NCBI GenBank assembly: GCA_937991645.1
Contig: CALKPL010000038.1
Coordinates: 1 to 64,000, forward strand
DNA from: UMGS1783 sp900555065
GTDB lineage: Bacteria; Bacillota; Clostridia; Oscillospirales; UMGS1783
Length of the DNA: 64,000 nt
Direction: 5' to 3'
Of the stretch, positions 14,382 through 21,753 are shown piece by piece. Under the pieces are notes generated by a model, which was given only the letters and a program-made list of their open reading frames with translations, was not told the origin of the DNA and searched no databases. The translations under genes and the position numbers were made by a program. Numbering within the stretch: the first letter of the stretch is position 1; the number at the start of each line of letters is the position of its first letter.

Positions 14382-14415
14382 AAAACCGGCCGGGGAGACC
14401 CGGCCGGTTTTATTA
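14382..14415 (+). terminator. Rho-independent terminator after the HAD/CMD operon
   Basis: Perfect 13-bp stem AAAACCGGCCGGG / CCCGGCCGGTTTT around a GAGA tetraloop, ending in TTTTATT. It can also work on the minus strand, where the XRE gene at 14425 converges on it. Confidence 0.9.
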
Positions 14416-14424
14416 TGCACAAAT

Positions 14425-14760
14425 CTATGATTTATCCTTCGACTCTTTAATCAAAGTTTCTACCACCGCAAAGATACGCTGTTGTTCTTCGCTGGACAAA
14501 TCTTCAATTTCATCCGATAGAATAGAAACGCGCGTAGGATATGTTTTATCTATCACATCACAAAAAATCTGATCCGCAGACGCTCCAATCGCATTCATGA
14601 TAGCGACCAGATTTTCAATCCGTGGAAATTTCTTGCCTCGTTCAACATCAGAAATATAATTTTTTGTAAGACTCAATACCTCTGCCAATGCGTCCTGCGT
14701 ATAGCCGCTGCGTTCTCTATATTCCTTAATTCTTTTCCCTACTAATTTTTTAATCTGCAT
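14425..14760 (-). CDS. XRE-family regulator A of a divergent paralogous pair
   Basis: Start placed at the ATG at 14758-14760 (MQIKKLVGKR) with a GGAGGGATAT site; 111 residues. The helix-turn-helix covers RIKEYRERSGYTQDALAEVL, KNYISDVERGKKFPRIENL. It continues with ASADQIFCDVIDKTYPTR and an acidic helical tail (SDEIEDLSSEEQQR). It is strikingly similar to the protein at 15343-15678 over its full length, including the QIFCDVIDK motif, so the two are paralogues facing away from each other over a 582-base AT-rich spacer. Function unknown; self-regulation is likely from the dyads upstream. Confidence 0.85.
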   Translation of the reverse strand: MQIKKLVGKRIKEYRERSGYTQDALAEVLSLTKNYISDVERGKKFPRIENLVAIMNAIGASADQIFCDVIDKTYPTRVSILSDEIEDLSSEEQQRIFAVVETLIKESKDKS

Positions 14761-14847
14761 TATATCCCTCCACGATGTCATACTCATTCTCATGAAATTA
14801 GTATACATCGATTACATGTATATAAAAACAAGCTTAAAGAATGACTG

Positions 14848-14864
14848 TAATTCTAAAAGAATTA
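14848..14864. promoter_or_regulatory. Operator-like dyad upstream of XRE regulator A
   Basis: Perfect 17-bp dyad TAATTCT-AAA-AGAATTA, 88 bases from the start codon of the left XRE gene and just downstream of its predicted -10 box. The same dyad with one mismatch lies at the mirror position (15237-15253) before the paralogous gene. Confidence 0.7.
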
Positions 14865-14865
14865 T

Positions 14866-14893
14866 TATTTAAAATAAATTTTGCTATTGACAA
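14866..14893 (-). promoter_or_regulatory. Predicted promoter of XRE regulator A
   Basis: Minus strand: -35 TTGTCA (14888-14893), 16-base spacer, -10 TAAATA (14866-14871). Transcription would begin inside the dyad at 14848-14864. Its -35 box overlaps that of the plus-strand promoter at 14887. Confidence 0.5.
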
Positions 14894-14915
14894 TCTTTGG
14901 AAGATGAAATATAAT
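14887..14915 (+). promoter_or_regulatory. Consensus sigma-A promoter pointing into a gene-free region
   Basis: TTGACA (14887-14892), 17-base spacer, TATAAT (14910-14915): both boxes match consensus exactly. No protein gene follows for more than 400 bases, so it should drive a non-coding RNA. A 19-bp dyad AAGAATTA-CTA-TAATTCTT (14928-14946) lies just after the expected start site and uses the same half-site as the XRE dyads. Confidence 0.8.
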
Positions 14916-15120
14916 GAATACATCAATAAGAATTACTATAATTCTTTTAGCTGTATTAATGGTTATGGATTCCAATTATACAAAGTTATCATAAATAGAA
15001 CAACGAACTTCTCTTAATTATGTCAATCCATGTTATGTCATTAATCGTACTTCATTTGTCACCAATATAACTATATATATTCGTTGTTCCCCCCCTATGA
15101 TATACTTTGTTTTGGATATT

Positions 15121-15150
15121 GAGACAGGCGTATACGCCTGTCTCTTTATA
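15121..15150 (+). terminator. Perfect palindromic hairpin followed by T-rich stretch
   Basis: GAGACAGGCGTA / TACGCCTGTCTC is an uninterrupted 24-base palindrome followed by TTTATATT. It may be a first, weaker terminator or a protein-binding palindrome within the candidate RNA. Confidence 0.5.
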
Positions 15151-15167
15151 TTACTCAAGAAAACGAG

Positions 15168-15200
15168 CTGCCTAAATGATTTTTAGGCAGTTTATTTTGT
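15168..15200 (+). terminator. Intrinsic terminator of the candidate RNA
   Basis: 9-bp stem CTGCCTAAA / TTTAGGCAG with a TGATT loop, followed by TTTATTTTGTT. It has the form of a standard Rho-independent terminator but follows no protein gene, which supports a non-coding transcript upstream. Confidence 0.75.
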
Positions 15201-15253
15201 TGCACGCATAATATTTATTATAAAATAAAGCAATTATAATTCTTAAAGAGTTA
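15197..15253 (+). promoter_or_regulatory. Predicted promoter and operator of XRE regulator B
   Basis: -35 TTGTTG (15197-15202), 16-base spacer, -10 TATAAA (15219-15224), followed by the dyad TAATTCT-TAA-AGAGTTA (15237-15253), one mismatch from perfect. It lies 90 bases before the start codon of the right XRE gene, mirroring the layout before the left one (88 bases). Confidence 0.55.
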
Positions 15254-15342
15254 CAATAACTTTTTCCATGACTGTATGGGATGGCAGATTCAGGATATAC
15301 TGATGATACTATTAATTGAGGTCTAATTTCTGGGGGCAGATC

Positions 15343-15678
15343 ATGAAATCCCAAGTTCTGATTGGAAAAAGAATTAAGGAATATAGAAAGCGGAGCGGTT
15401 TGACACAAGAAGCCTTAGCTGAGAAGGTGCAGTTAAGTGCCCATTATGTTTCTGCTGTGGAGTGCGGACGCAGTTTTCCTCGAATTGACGTGCTCATAGA
15501 TATTATAAATGCAATTAATGCATCTGCTGATCAAATATTCTGCGATGTGATTGATAAATCTTACGTAGCCAGAACATCCATTCTTGCGGATATAATTGAC
15601 GGATTATCCCCCGTGCAAAAGCGCCAAATCATTTCCGTAATAGAAACCATGACGGAGAATTTTAAAACAGAACAGTAA
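15343..15678 (+). CDS. XRE-family regulator B of a divergent paralogous pair
   Basis: Start placed at the ATG at 15343 (MKSQVLIGKR) after a GGGGG site; 111 residues, same length as its paralogue at 14425-14760. Helix-turn-helix: RIKEYRKRSGLTQEALAEKV, HYVSAVECGRSFPRIDVL. It shares NASADQIFCDVIDKSYVART and an SILADIIDGLS helix with the paralogue. Which one acts as repressor, and on what besides themselves, is not visible. Ends at a strong bidirectional terminator. Confidence 0.86.
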   Translation: MKSQVLIGKRIKEYRKRSGLTQEALAEKVQLSAHYVSAVECGRSFPRIDVLIDIINAINASADQIFCDVIDKSYVARTSILADIIDGLSPVQKRQIISVIETMTENFKTEQ

Positions 15679-15683
15679 ATAAA

Positions 15684-15718
15684 GGCGGAAGGTTTTCACC
15701 TTCCGCCTTCATTTTTTT
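15684..15718. terminator. Bidirectional terminator
   Basis: Stem GGCGGAAGG / CCTTCCGCC with a TTTTCA loop. On the plus strand it is followed by TTCATTTTTTT (end of the XRE gene); on the minus strand by TTTATTTA. The minus-strand gene at 15717 ends right at it. Confidence 0.88.
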
Positions 15719-17267
15719 ACTGCTGCCGCTGTTTTCTGCGCAGCCGCTTGCGCCTGCGTATGATCTGCGCCCGGATACAGAGGGCCGCAAAACCGATGAC
15801 CAGCACGCCCACGATTACGAGAATCACAATCAAAAACACAAGCCACAGGGACATGCCTCCGTGCGTGGCGAACAGGATGGGCCCAAAGCTGTCCAGCTTC
15901 AGCGTCGCCTCGCCGTCCTTTACCTTGACGGTGCTATGCTCCACTTTCCCGTCCACATACCGGTACACGTTCAGCTTCTGCCCGTTATACTGCTCGTCCA
16001 CCTTGAACGTGGCGGTCAGCCTGCCTGTAAAAGGCGCTTTTTCCGTGCCATGGGCCGAAACCTTCGCGTCATACGCGAACAGAAACGTCTCCTTCCCCAG
16101 CTCCGCCTGCATCTCAGCGTAGCCCTCGGCGTCCTCAGCGAGCGCGGAGACGGTGAATTCCGCGTTGTAATATATCTTGCCGCCCACCACGTAGGAACCC
16201 GTCTGCAAATCGCGCAGCGTCCGTTCCATGTACGCCTTTTCCGGCACAAAGTAGGCGCGGATGGTCACGTCCTGCGCAGGCATGACAAAGGTTGTCTCCG
16301 GCTCCTGCGTGGAGGTAAAGGTGCCGCCGCCGAGCGACTCCCAGCCGCCGAACGTATAACCCTTGTCCACCTCCGCTGTCAGCGCCACCTTTTCGCCGGG
16401 CAGGTACAGCCCTTCTTCTTCGACCGAGGCGAAACCGCCCGTCTCGGCCTCAAAGCGGATCATAAACGCGTCCGTCGTCAAAAACAGGCCGGAAATCTCG
16501 CAGTTCGCGCCGATCTGGCCCACATCCTGCGCCTGCGCCGTCTCCGGGTCTACGAGGACAAGGCGGCCGAAACCGTTGCCGTTGTACTGCGCCCAGTAGA
16601 GCTTGCCCGTAGTGCGGTCAAAACACATGGACTGGATATAAGAGCAGGGCTTTCCGGTATCCCCCACCTGCACGCATGCGCCCGTCTGCTTATCCACGCG
16701 GAACAGAATCCCCGATCCGTCGATCCCGTACAACTGGCCCTCCGGATCGCAGGCGAGGGTGCGAAGCTGGTTAGCTTTGGTAATCGTGCCGACATACTCC
16801 GTCTCGCCCGTATCGAGATTCAGCCGGTGCAGCTGGCGCTGCGGGTCGTTGGAATCCCGGCTCGACAGCAGCAGAAACGTCGTGCCCGTGGTATAGTCAT
16901 AGGTCATCTCCGCGGCGTTCCATTTGTCCGTCTCCGCGACGACCTGGGCGATCTCCGTCCGGTTATACGTATCCCCCTGCGCGCTGAAGAGCTTGCCCTC
17001 GCTGTCCACGCCGTAGAACTTTCCGTTAAAATACGTGCCGCAGTACACGTTCGGCAGGCTGGGCTGCCCCGACAGCACGTTGACTTTGTCCGGCGCCGAC
17101 GCCGAGAACGATATGAACGCATTGCTGCTCCCGCCCGAATTTTCATCATCCGAACAGCGGAACCCGTACAGGGTTACGCCGTCTCCCTCTTCGGCGAGGG
17201 CAGGAACTGCAAACGCGGCGATACTTACGACAACCGCCATAATCCATGCAATAACTCTCCTGGCCAT
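15717..17267 (-). CDS. Secreted, membrane-anchored surface protein (propeller-like plus InlB-type repeat)
   Basis: Signal peptide residues 1-25 (cleavage after ALA-25). Residues about 28-265 have repeats such as YFNGKFYGVDSEGKLF, YGIDGSGILFRVDKQT and LYWAQYNGNGFGRLVLVDPE, typical of beta-propeller blades. Residues about 268-345 form a bacterial InlB-like repeat (GEKVALTAEVDKGYTFGGWE, TFVMPAQDVTIRAYF). An Ig-like region follows to about 465, then a membrane helix (LWLVFLIVILVIVGVLVIGF) and a strongly basic 20-residue tail. No sortase motif: the anchor is the helix. The extracellular role, perhaps binding, is unknown. Confidence 0.8.
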   Translation of the reverse strand: MARRVIAWIMAVVVSIAAFAVPALAEEGDGVTLYGFRCSDDENSGGSSNAFISFSASAPDKVNVLSGQPSLPNVYCGTYFNGKFYGVDSEGKLFSAQGDTYNRTEIAQVVAETDKWNAAEMTYDYTTGTTFLLLSSRDSNDPQRQLHRLNLDTGETEYVGTITKANQLRTLACDPEGQLYGIDGSGILFRVDKQTGACVQVGDTGKPCSYIQSMCFDRTTGKLYWAQYNGNGFGRLVLVDPETAQAQDVGQIGANCEISGLFLTTDAFMIRFEAETGGFASVEEEGLYLPGEKVALTAEVDKGYTFGGWESLGGGTFTSTQEPETTFVMPAQDVTIRAYFVPEKAYMERTLRDLQTGSYVVGGKIYYNAEFTVSALAEDAEGYAEMQAELGKETFLFAYDAKVSAHGTEKAPFTGRLTATFKVDEQYNGQKLNVYRYVDGKVEHSTVKVKDGEATLKLDSFGPILFATHGGMSLWLVFLIVILVIVGVLVIGFAALCIRAQIIRRRKRLRRKQRQQ

Positions 17268-17343
17268 AATCCGCCTCCTTCAGACATCAGACGCCGCGGC
17301 CGGCGCCTGCTCTCTCCGTTTATATATCCTTTTATTCGACTGT

Positions 17344-17372
17344 ATTTTACCATATCTGTTCCAAAATGTCAC
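17344..17372 (-). promoter_or_regulatory. Predicted promoter of the surface-protein gene
   Basis: Minus strand: -35 GTGACA (17367-17372), 17-base spacer, -10 TAAAAT (17344-17349) preceded by TGG. About 75 bases before the start codon. Confidence 0.6.
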
Positions 17373-17455
17373 CCTGCTATTGAAAAATCTTACCGGAAGA
17401 ATACGGATACGCGTAAACACAGTTGATAAGTGCAATAAAAAAACATTTTTCCCAC

Positions 17456-17484
17456 TTGAAAATCCCCTTTATATTTGGTAGCAT
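17456..17484 (+). promoter_or_regulatory. Predicted promoter of the deoC operon
   Basis: TTGAAA (17456-17461), 17-base spacer, TAGCAT (17479-17484), 47 bases before the deoC start; GAACAGGAGAG ribosome binding site follows. Confidence 0.5.
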
Positions 17485-17530
17485 ATATAAAAAGTTAAAC
17501 TAAAAAAATTTATGAACAGGAGAGAACAAG

Positions 17531-18241
17531 ATGCTTACCAAAAAGGAATTTGCCTCCATGCAGGACCATTCCTGCCTCGGCAACTACGTATCCAGAGAAA
17601 CCGTAATCCAGTTCTGCAATGAAGTGCTCGAATACGGCTTTGCCGCCGTCTACGTCAATCCCAGCGACGTGGCACTCGCCAAGTCCATCATCGGCGATAA
17701 GGCCCATGTCGGCACCGTCATCGGCTTCCCGCAGGGCGTCACCACCACGGAGACCAAAATCTTTGAAGGCCTCAACGCCATCGAGAACGGCGCGGATGAG
17801 CTTGACATCGTCAACAACATCTCCAAGCTTAAGGACGGCAACCTCGACTACTGCCGCGACGAGCTGACCCGTTTTGTCAAGGCCATGAAGGAAAAGGACC
17901 CGAACGTCTGCGTAAAGGTCATCATCGAGTGCTACTACCTGACGCATGCCGAAAAGATCGCGATTGCGCAGATCGTCGCGGACGCCGGCGCGGACTTCAT
18001 CAAGCAGAGCACGGGCACGACGCCGGAGAGCAGCTTCAACCTCGGCGACGTCAAGCTCCTCAACGCCCTGGTCGGCGACAGGATCCAGGTCAAGGCGGCC
18101 GGCTGGATCGGCAACCTGGAAGACGCGATCGGCACCATTGAGTTCGGCGCAACCCGTATCGGCAACAGCATCGCGCCGCAGTGGCTGGACGAGTGGGAGG
18201 AAAACCACTGGTATGATCCCGTCAAAAAGCTCGGTAAATAA
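17531..18241 (+). CDS. deoC: Deoxyribose-phosphate aldolase family protein
   Basis: Class I aldolase that in the family cleaves 2-deoxyribose 5-phosphate into acetaldehyde and glyceraldehyde 3-phosphate. The barrel is complete in 236 residues: YVNPSDVALAKS, VGTVIGFPQGVTTTETK, ADELDIVNN, VKVIIECYYLT, the Schiff-base lysine in DFIKQSTGTTPES, and the proton-relay lysine in IQVKAAGWIG, ending GATRIGNS. Its neighbours are a ROK kinase 16 bases downstream and a SIS isomerase, not the usual pyrimidine-nucleoside genes, so the true substrate could be another short deoxy- or keto-sugar phosphate. Confidence 0.88.
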   Translation: MLTKKEFASMQDHSCLGNYVSRETVIQFCNEVLEYGFAAVYVNPSDVALAKSIIGDKAHVGTVIGFPQGVTTTETKIFEGLNAIENGADELDIVNNISKLKDGNLDYCRDELTRFVKAMKEKDPNVCVKVIIECYYLTHAEKIAIAQIVADAGADFIKQSTGTTPESSFNLGDVKLLNALVGDRIQVKAAGWIGNLEDAIGTIEFGATRIGNSIAPQWLDEWEENHWYDPVKKLGK

Positions 18242-18257
18242 ACGAAATTGAAATGAA

Positions 18258-19256
18258 GTGATGACGATGCGAAACGACTGCGTATATCTCGTTGGTATCG
18301 ACATCGGCGGCACAAAATGTGCGGTTAGCCTGGGCGAGTATCGCGAAAGCGACGCTTGCCCAGTTTCCCTAGTGGACAAAATCAGGTTCGATACCAACAA
18401 TCAGGCCGGGCACGCCGACGTCATCCGCCGCATTCTCGACGCGGTCCGCAACCTGCTTGCACGGCAGGGGCTGGAACCGGCGCGGGTCGCCGCGGCGGGC
18501 ATATCCTGCGGCGGGCCGCTTGACAGCGAGGCCGGCGTAATCCTCTCCCCGCCCAACCTCATCGGCTGGGATCGTGTGCCCATTGTCGAAATCGTCGAGC
18601 GGGAAACGGGGATCCGGACCTTCCTACAGAACGACGCGAACGCCTGCGCGCTTGCAGAGTGGAAGTTCGGCGCGGCGCGCGGCGCGCAAAACGCCGTGTT
18701 CCTCACCTTTGGCACCGGGCTTGGCGCGGGGCTGATTCTGGGCGGCAGGCTGTACGGCGGAACAAACGGGAACGCGGGCGAGGTCGGGCATATACGGCTT
18801 TCGGAAAACGGCCCTGTCGGTTACGGCAAGGCCGGTTCGTTCGAGGGCTTTTGCAGCGGCGGCGGCATTTTGCAGATTGCAAAGACCATGGTGCTCGAAC
18901 GCAGGCAGATGGGCGAGCCCGTCCCCTATTACGACGGGACCGACGCTTCCATCGACGCGCGGCAGATGGAAATCCACGCGCGCGAGGGCGACGCGCTGGC
19001 GCGCGCCGTATACGCCAAGTGCGGCGAATACCTGGGCCGGGGGCTTTCCATTCTGGTGGATACGCTCAATCCGCAGATGATTGTCATCGGCAGCATATTC
19101 ACCCATTGCGCCGACCTGATCTGGCCGCATGCAAAAGCGGTTATGGACCGCGAGTGCCTTGCGGCGGCCAACCGCGTCTGCCGGGTGGTTCCCGCCGAGC
19201 TGGGCGGGCAGATCGGCGACTACGCCGCCATTGCCGTTGCGGCGAGCGCAGTATAG
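18258..19256 (+). CDS. ROK-family sugar kinase without the usual zinc motif
   Basis: Probable cytoplasmic sugar kinase. The phosphate-1 motif is VGIDIGGTKCAVSL, the phosphate-2 region FLTFGTGLGAGLI, sugar-binding residues NDANACALAEW and GEVGHIRL, and the adenosine region GDYAAIAVA. The family's CxCGxxGC zinc cluster after GEVGH is replaced by GYGKAGSFEGFCSGGG, leaving a single cysteine. Relatives without the zinc site do exist. Starts near the ATG at 18258; a later ATG (18267) is also possible. Cotranscribed with deoC and the SIS gene. Confidence 0.85.
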   Translation: MMTMRNDCVYLVGIDIGGTKCAVSLGEYRESDACPVSLVDKIRFDTNNQAGHADVIRRILDAVRNLLARQGLEPARVAAAGISCGGPLDSEAGVILSPPNLIGWDRVPIVEIVERETGIRTFLQNDANACALAEWKFGAARGAQNAVFLTFGTGLGAGLILGGRLYGGTNGNAGEVGHIRLSENGPVGYGKAGSFEGFCSGGGILQIAKTMVLERRQMGEPVPYYDGTDASIDARQMEIHAREGDALARAVYAKCGEYLGRGLSILVDTLNPQMIVIGSIFTHCADLIWPHAKAVMDRECLAAANRVCRVVPAELGGQIGDYAAIAVAASAV

Positions 19257-19266
19257 GAGGAGCCCT

Positions 19267-19920
19267 ATGAAAGAAAGCGTAAAACAGACGTTTGAACAGC
19301 TGTTCGAGCAGTATCCGGCGCTGGAGACGTGCCGGGCCGACATCCGCGCCGCGTTCGAGCTGCTTGCCGGCTCGTTTCGGGACGGGGGCAAGCTCATGCT
19401 TTGCGGCAACGGCGGCAGCGCCGCGGACTGCGAACATATCTCCGGCGAGCTGCTCAAGGGATTTCGGCTCAAACGCGCCATTCCCGCCGCCGATGCGGAT
19501 ACGCTCGCCCGATTATACGGCGATACGGGCAAAAAGCTCGCTACCATGCTGCAGCGAGGGCTGTCGGCCATACCGCTGTGCAGCATGACTTCCCTGTCCA
19601 CCGCCGTTGCCAACGACACCGACGCGGAGATGGTCTACGCGCAGCAGGTCTATGCGGCAGGACGGCCGGGCGACGTGCTGCTGGGCATCTCCACATCCGG
19701 AAACGCCGCCAATGTATGCAGCGCGGCGCGAGTGGCGAAAGCGTTCGGCATGCGCGCGGTCGGCTTGACCGGAGCGGACGGCGGCGCGCTCCATACGCTG
19801 TGCGACGTGTCGATACGCGTGCCGGCGCGCGAAGTGTACCGGATCCAGGAGTATCACCTGCCCGTCTATCACTGTCTGTGCGCCATGCTGGAACTGGAAT
19901 TCTTCGGCGCGCAGGCATGA
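19267..19920 (+). CDS. SIS-domain protein, phosphoheptose isomerase-like
   Basis: Start placed at the ATG at 19267 after a GGAGGAGCCCT site ten bases from the previous stop; 217 residues. The SIS fold is clear: LMLCGNGGSAADCEHISGEL at about 42-61, SLSTAVANDTD in the middle, GDVLLGISTSGNAANVCSAA and a C-terminal IQEYHLPVYHCLC helix. This is the GmhA arrangement (sedoheptulose 7-phosphate to D-glycero-D-manno-heptose 7-phosphate). With an aldolase and a ROK kinase alongside, a catabolic or anabolic heptose or hexose phosphate route is plausible but not proven. Confidence 0.85.
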   Translation: MKESVKQTFEQLFEQYPALETCRADIRAAFELLAGSFRDGGKLMLCGNGGSAADCEHISGELLKGFRLKRAIPAADADTLARLYGDTGKKLATMLQRGLSAIPLCSMTSLSTAVANDTDAEMVYAQQVYAAGRPGDVLLGISTSGNAANVCSAARVAKAFGMRAVGLTGADGGALHTLCDVSIRVPAREVYRIQEYHLPVYHCLCAMLELEFFGAQA

Positions 19921-19962
19921 ACACAGGAACAGCGGCAGAGAAACGGCATTGCGCGAAAATAT

Positions 19963-20004
19963 GCGGGGAGGCGTTGCAGTCATAAGACTGTGACGCCTCC
20001 CCGC
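19963..20004 (+). terminator. Terminator-like hairpin after the SIS gene
   Basis: 12-bp GC-rich stem GCGGGGAGGCGT / ACGCCTCCCCGC with an inner CAGT/ACTG stem. The T-tract is poor (TGTTTGG), so termination is likely but not certain. Confidence 0.55.
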
Positions 20005-20122
20005 TGTTTGGCTGGAGCCGCGGCGCTCCCGTTCCAAGTATGGGAGCCCGGCGCGCGCCGCGCCTGCGGCCGCGCAAACCGGTCCCGCGCCGCTTCCCCG
20101 ATCTGCGCGCACTGTTCTTCCG

Positions 20123-20155
20123 AAAAACAGACCGGCGGACTGCCGGCCTGTTTTC
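20123..20155 (-). terminator. Terminator of the SirTM operon
   Basis: Minus strand: AACAGGCCGGC / GCCGGTCTGTT stem with one mismatch, followed by TTTTTC. It overlaps the stop codon of the SirTM gene. Confidence 0.75.
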
Positions 20156-21029
20156 AGCATGCTTTCATATCTGCAACGACTCTCGCAATATCCGCATCCA
20201 GGCATATCGAACGTTTCCTTATTTCCGGCGGGCAAAACGACTCCCCGGCATTGACGCATGCATATACCGCTTTGGCGTTATCCGCCGTCATGCGCCAGAA
20301 CGGATATTTTATAATGACCGGGGTGTTTAATCCAACGCCCAATTCCAGAAATAGCAGGTGCAAACCTTCATGCCGCCGGAGAAAATCCTGATACCGACCA
20401 TAAGCGGCGTACCATCCCGCGTCCTGTACAAAAGTCGTATCGCAGCGCAGATTCATAGTCATCGGCTCTCCGCAGACTGGACAGTACGGGATCAGCGCGG
20501 AAGGGATCTTCATATCCCGCTGCTCTGCAAACATCCGCCGGACAATCCCTTCATTGTCATAGGTCTTGTCATGGCAGGGCCGGGTACACTGCCACAGGCC
20601 ATAATCGCCCTGCGTGTAGAACAACCGCTTCTTGTCAAAACCCGCCAGCTGGAACTGATGGTCCACATTGGTCGTAAGCACGAAATAATCCGCATCTTTC
20701 ACAAGCTCCAGCAATGCACTGTAAGGTTTGCCTACGCCGGCTTCGTACCGGTTCACCATTATCTGCCGGCTCCACCACGCCCAGTATTCCTCCAGGGTAT
20801 CATACGGATAAAAACCGCCGGAATACATGTCCTGAATACCGTATTTCTCATGAAAATCCGAAAAGGTCTTTTCAAAGCGCTCGCCGTCATAGGCCATTTC
20901 GGCAGACGTAGACATCCCCGCGCCGGCGCCGATAACGATGGCGTCGGCAGTTTTCAGCTCATATTTCAGCTTTTTGATCCGCTCCGAGTAATCTTCGGTA
21001 AATTTCGAAATCGATCTGCTCAAAAACAT
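20154..21029 (-). CDS. SirTM-class sirtuin (protein ADP-ribosyltransferase)
   Basis: The SirTM class uses NAD+ to ADP-ribosylate a partner protein rather than to deacetylate. The NAD site GAGAGMSTSAE lies at residues 34-44, followed by the class-specific FSDFHEKYGIQDMYSGGFYP, WAWWSRQIMVNRY, TTNVDHQF (119-126) and FYTQGDYGLWQCTRPCH. Zinc ligands are C148, C152, C183 and C186. The final QDFLRR..LFLELGVGLNTP fits the family. It follows a macrodomain gene, its known partner, with a 71-base overlap; the ATG at 21027-21029 has an AGAGGT site. The usual GcvH-L and LplA2 genes are absent here. Confidence 0.92.
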   Translation of the reverse strand: MFLSRSISKFTEDYSERIKKLKYELKTADAIVIGAGAGMSTSAEMAYDGERFEKTFSDFHEKYGIQDMYSGGFYPYDTLEEYWAWWSRQIMVNRYEAGVGKPYSALLELVKDADYFVLTTNVDHQFQLAGFDKKRLFYTQGDYGLWQCTRPCHDKTYDNEGIVRRMFAEQRDMKIPSALIPYCPVCGEPMTMNLRCDTTFVQDAGWYAAYGRYQDFLRRHEGLHLLFLELGVGLNTPVIIKYPFWRMTADNAKAVYACVNAGESFCPPEIRKRSICLDADIARVVADMKAC

Positions 21030-21753
21030 TGAATATTACCTCTATGCTGCTGTTTGTCTTCTTCCGGTAATCCATTACCGTTTCTATTGCGATTTCCGCC
21101 GCTTTATCATTGGGGAAGCGAAACTGCCCGGTGGATATACAACAAAATGCCAGGCTTTTTATTCCATTTGTCTGTGCAAGCTCCAGGCAGGAACGATAAC
21201 AGGACGCCAGCCGGCATTTATCCATTTCGGTAAGGCGGCCATGGATGCTGGGTCCCACCGTGTGCAGCACATATTTGCAGGGCAAATTGAACGCCGGGGT
21301 GATTTTTGCGCCTCCGATTTTTTCCATATGCCCCTGCCGCCGCATCAGTTCCGCACAGGCCAACCGCAGCTGCACGCCCGCAAAAGTATGGATCGCGTTG
21401 TCAATACAGCCATGGCAGGGATGAAAACAACCGAGCATCTGGCTGTTGGCCGCATTCACAATCGCGTCGCAGCGCAGCGTGGTGATATCTCCCCGCCAAA
21501 GATATATCCCTTCACGTACCGGCTTGAGCCCGGCCAGGTCGGCAATGCCCTTGCGCCTGGTCTCCTCCTGCAGGTAAGCATCCTGCACCGCCAGAAATTC
21601 CCGGCTGACAGGCCGCGGCATCCGTATATTGAACAAAGCGCGCAGCAGGCGCTCTTGCCGCTGTTTCGACGTTGGAATCTCCATTCCCGCATATTCCGGC
21701 TGTTCTTTCAACAGTTCACCAATCAAATAGTTCCGTCTTTGCGTCTGTGTCAT
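20959..21753 (-). CDS. Zinc-containing macrodomain protein-ADP-ribose hydrolase
   Basis: Removes the ADP-ribose added by the SirTM enzyme encoded next. Start placed at the ATG at 21751-21753 (MTQTQRRNYL), which overlaps the upstream stop as ATGA; 264 residues. The N-terminal ~70 residues are the family's helical extension. The macrodomain proper has WRGDITTLRCDAIVNAANS, then MLGCFHPCHGCIDNAIH, the cysteine/histidine set that defines the zinc-dependent branch, and LHTVGPSIHGRLT with CISTGQFRFPND. This gene order is the SirTM-macrodomain pair known from streptococci, staphylococci and other bacteria. Confidence 0.92.
   Translation of the reverse strand: MTQTQRRNYLIGELLKEQPEYAGMEIPTSKQRQERLLRALFNIRMPRPVSREFLAVQDAYLQEETRRKGIADLAGLKPVREGIYLWRGDITTLRCDAIVNAANSQMLGCFHPCHGCIDNAIHTFAGVQLRLACAELMRRQGHMEKIGGAKITPAFNLPCKYVLHTVGPSIHGRLTEMDKCRLASCYRSCLELAQTNGIKSLAFCCISTGQFRFPNDKAAEIAIETVMDYRKKTNSSIEVIFNVFEQIDFEIYRRLLGADQKAEI

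Larger units (their letters stand above)
14922..15200 (+). ncRNA. Candidate non-coding RNA between the XRE paralogues
   Basis: Expected transcript from the consensus promoter at 14887-14915 to the terminator at 15168-15200. It holds a 10-bp inverted repeat (GAACAACGAA at 14998-15007, TTCGTTGTTC at 15080-15089) that would close a 72-base loop, a 24-base palindrome at 15121-15144, and no open frame longer than about 16 codons with a ribosome binding site. A minus-strand promoter (TTGTTC-17-TATAAT, 14975-15003) starts inside it, so antisense transcription is possible. Existence and length need RNA data. Confidence 0.5.

Noticed and set aside
15861..17426. 521-codon open frame on the plus strand, opposite the surface-protein gene
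   Set aside because: Arg/Pro/Leu-rich translation with no family pattern; mirror of a GC-rich real gene whose signal peptide and domains are clear.
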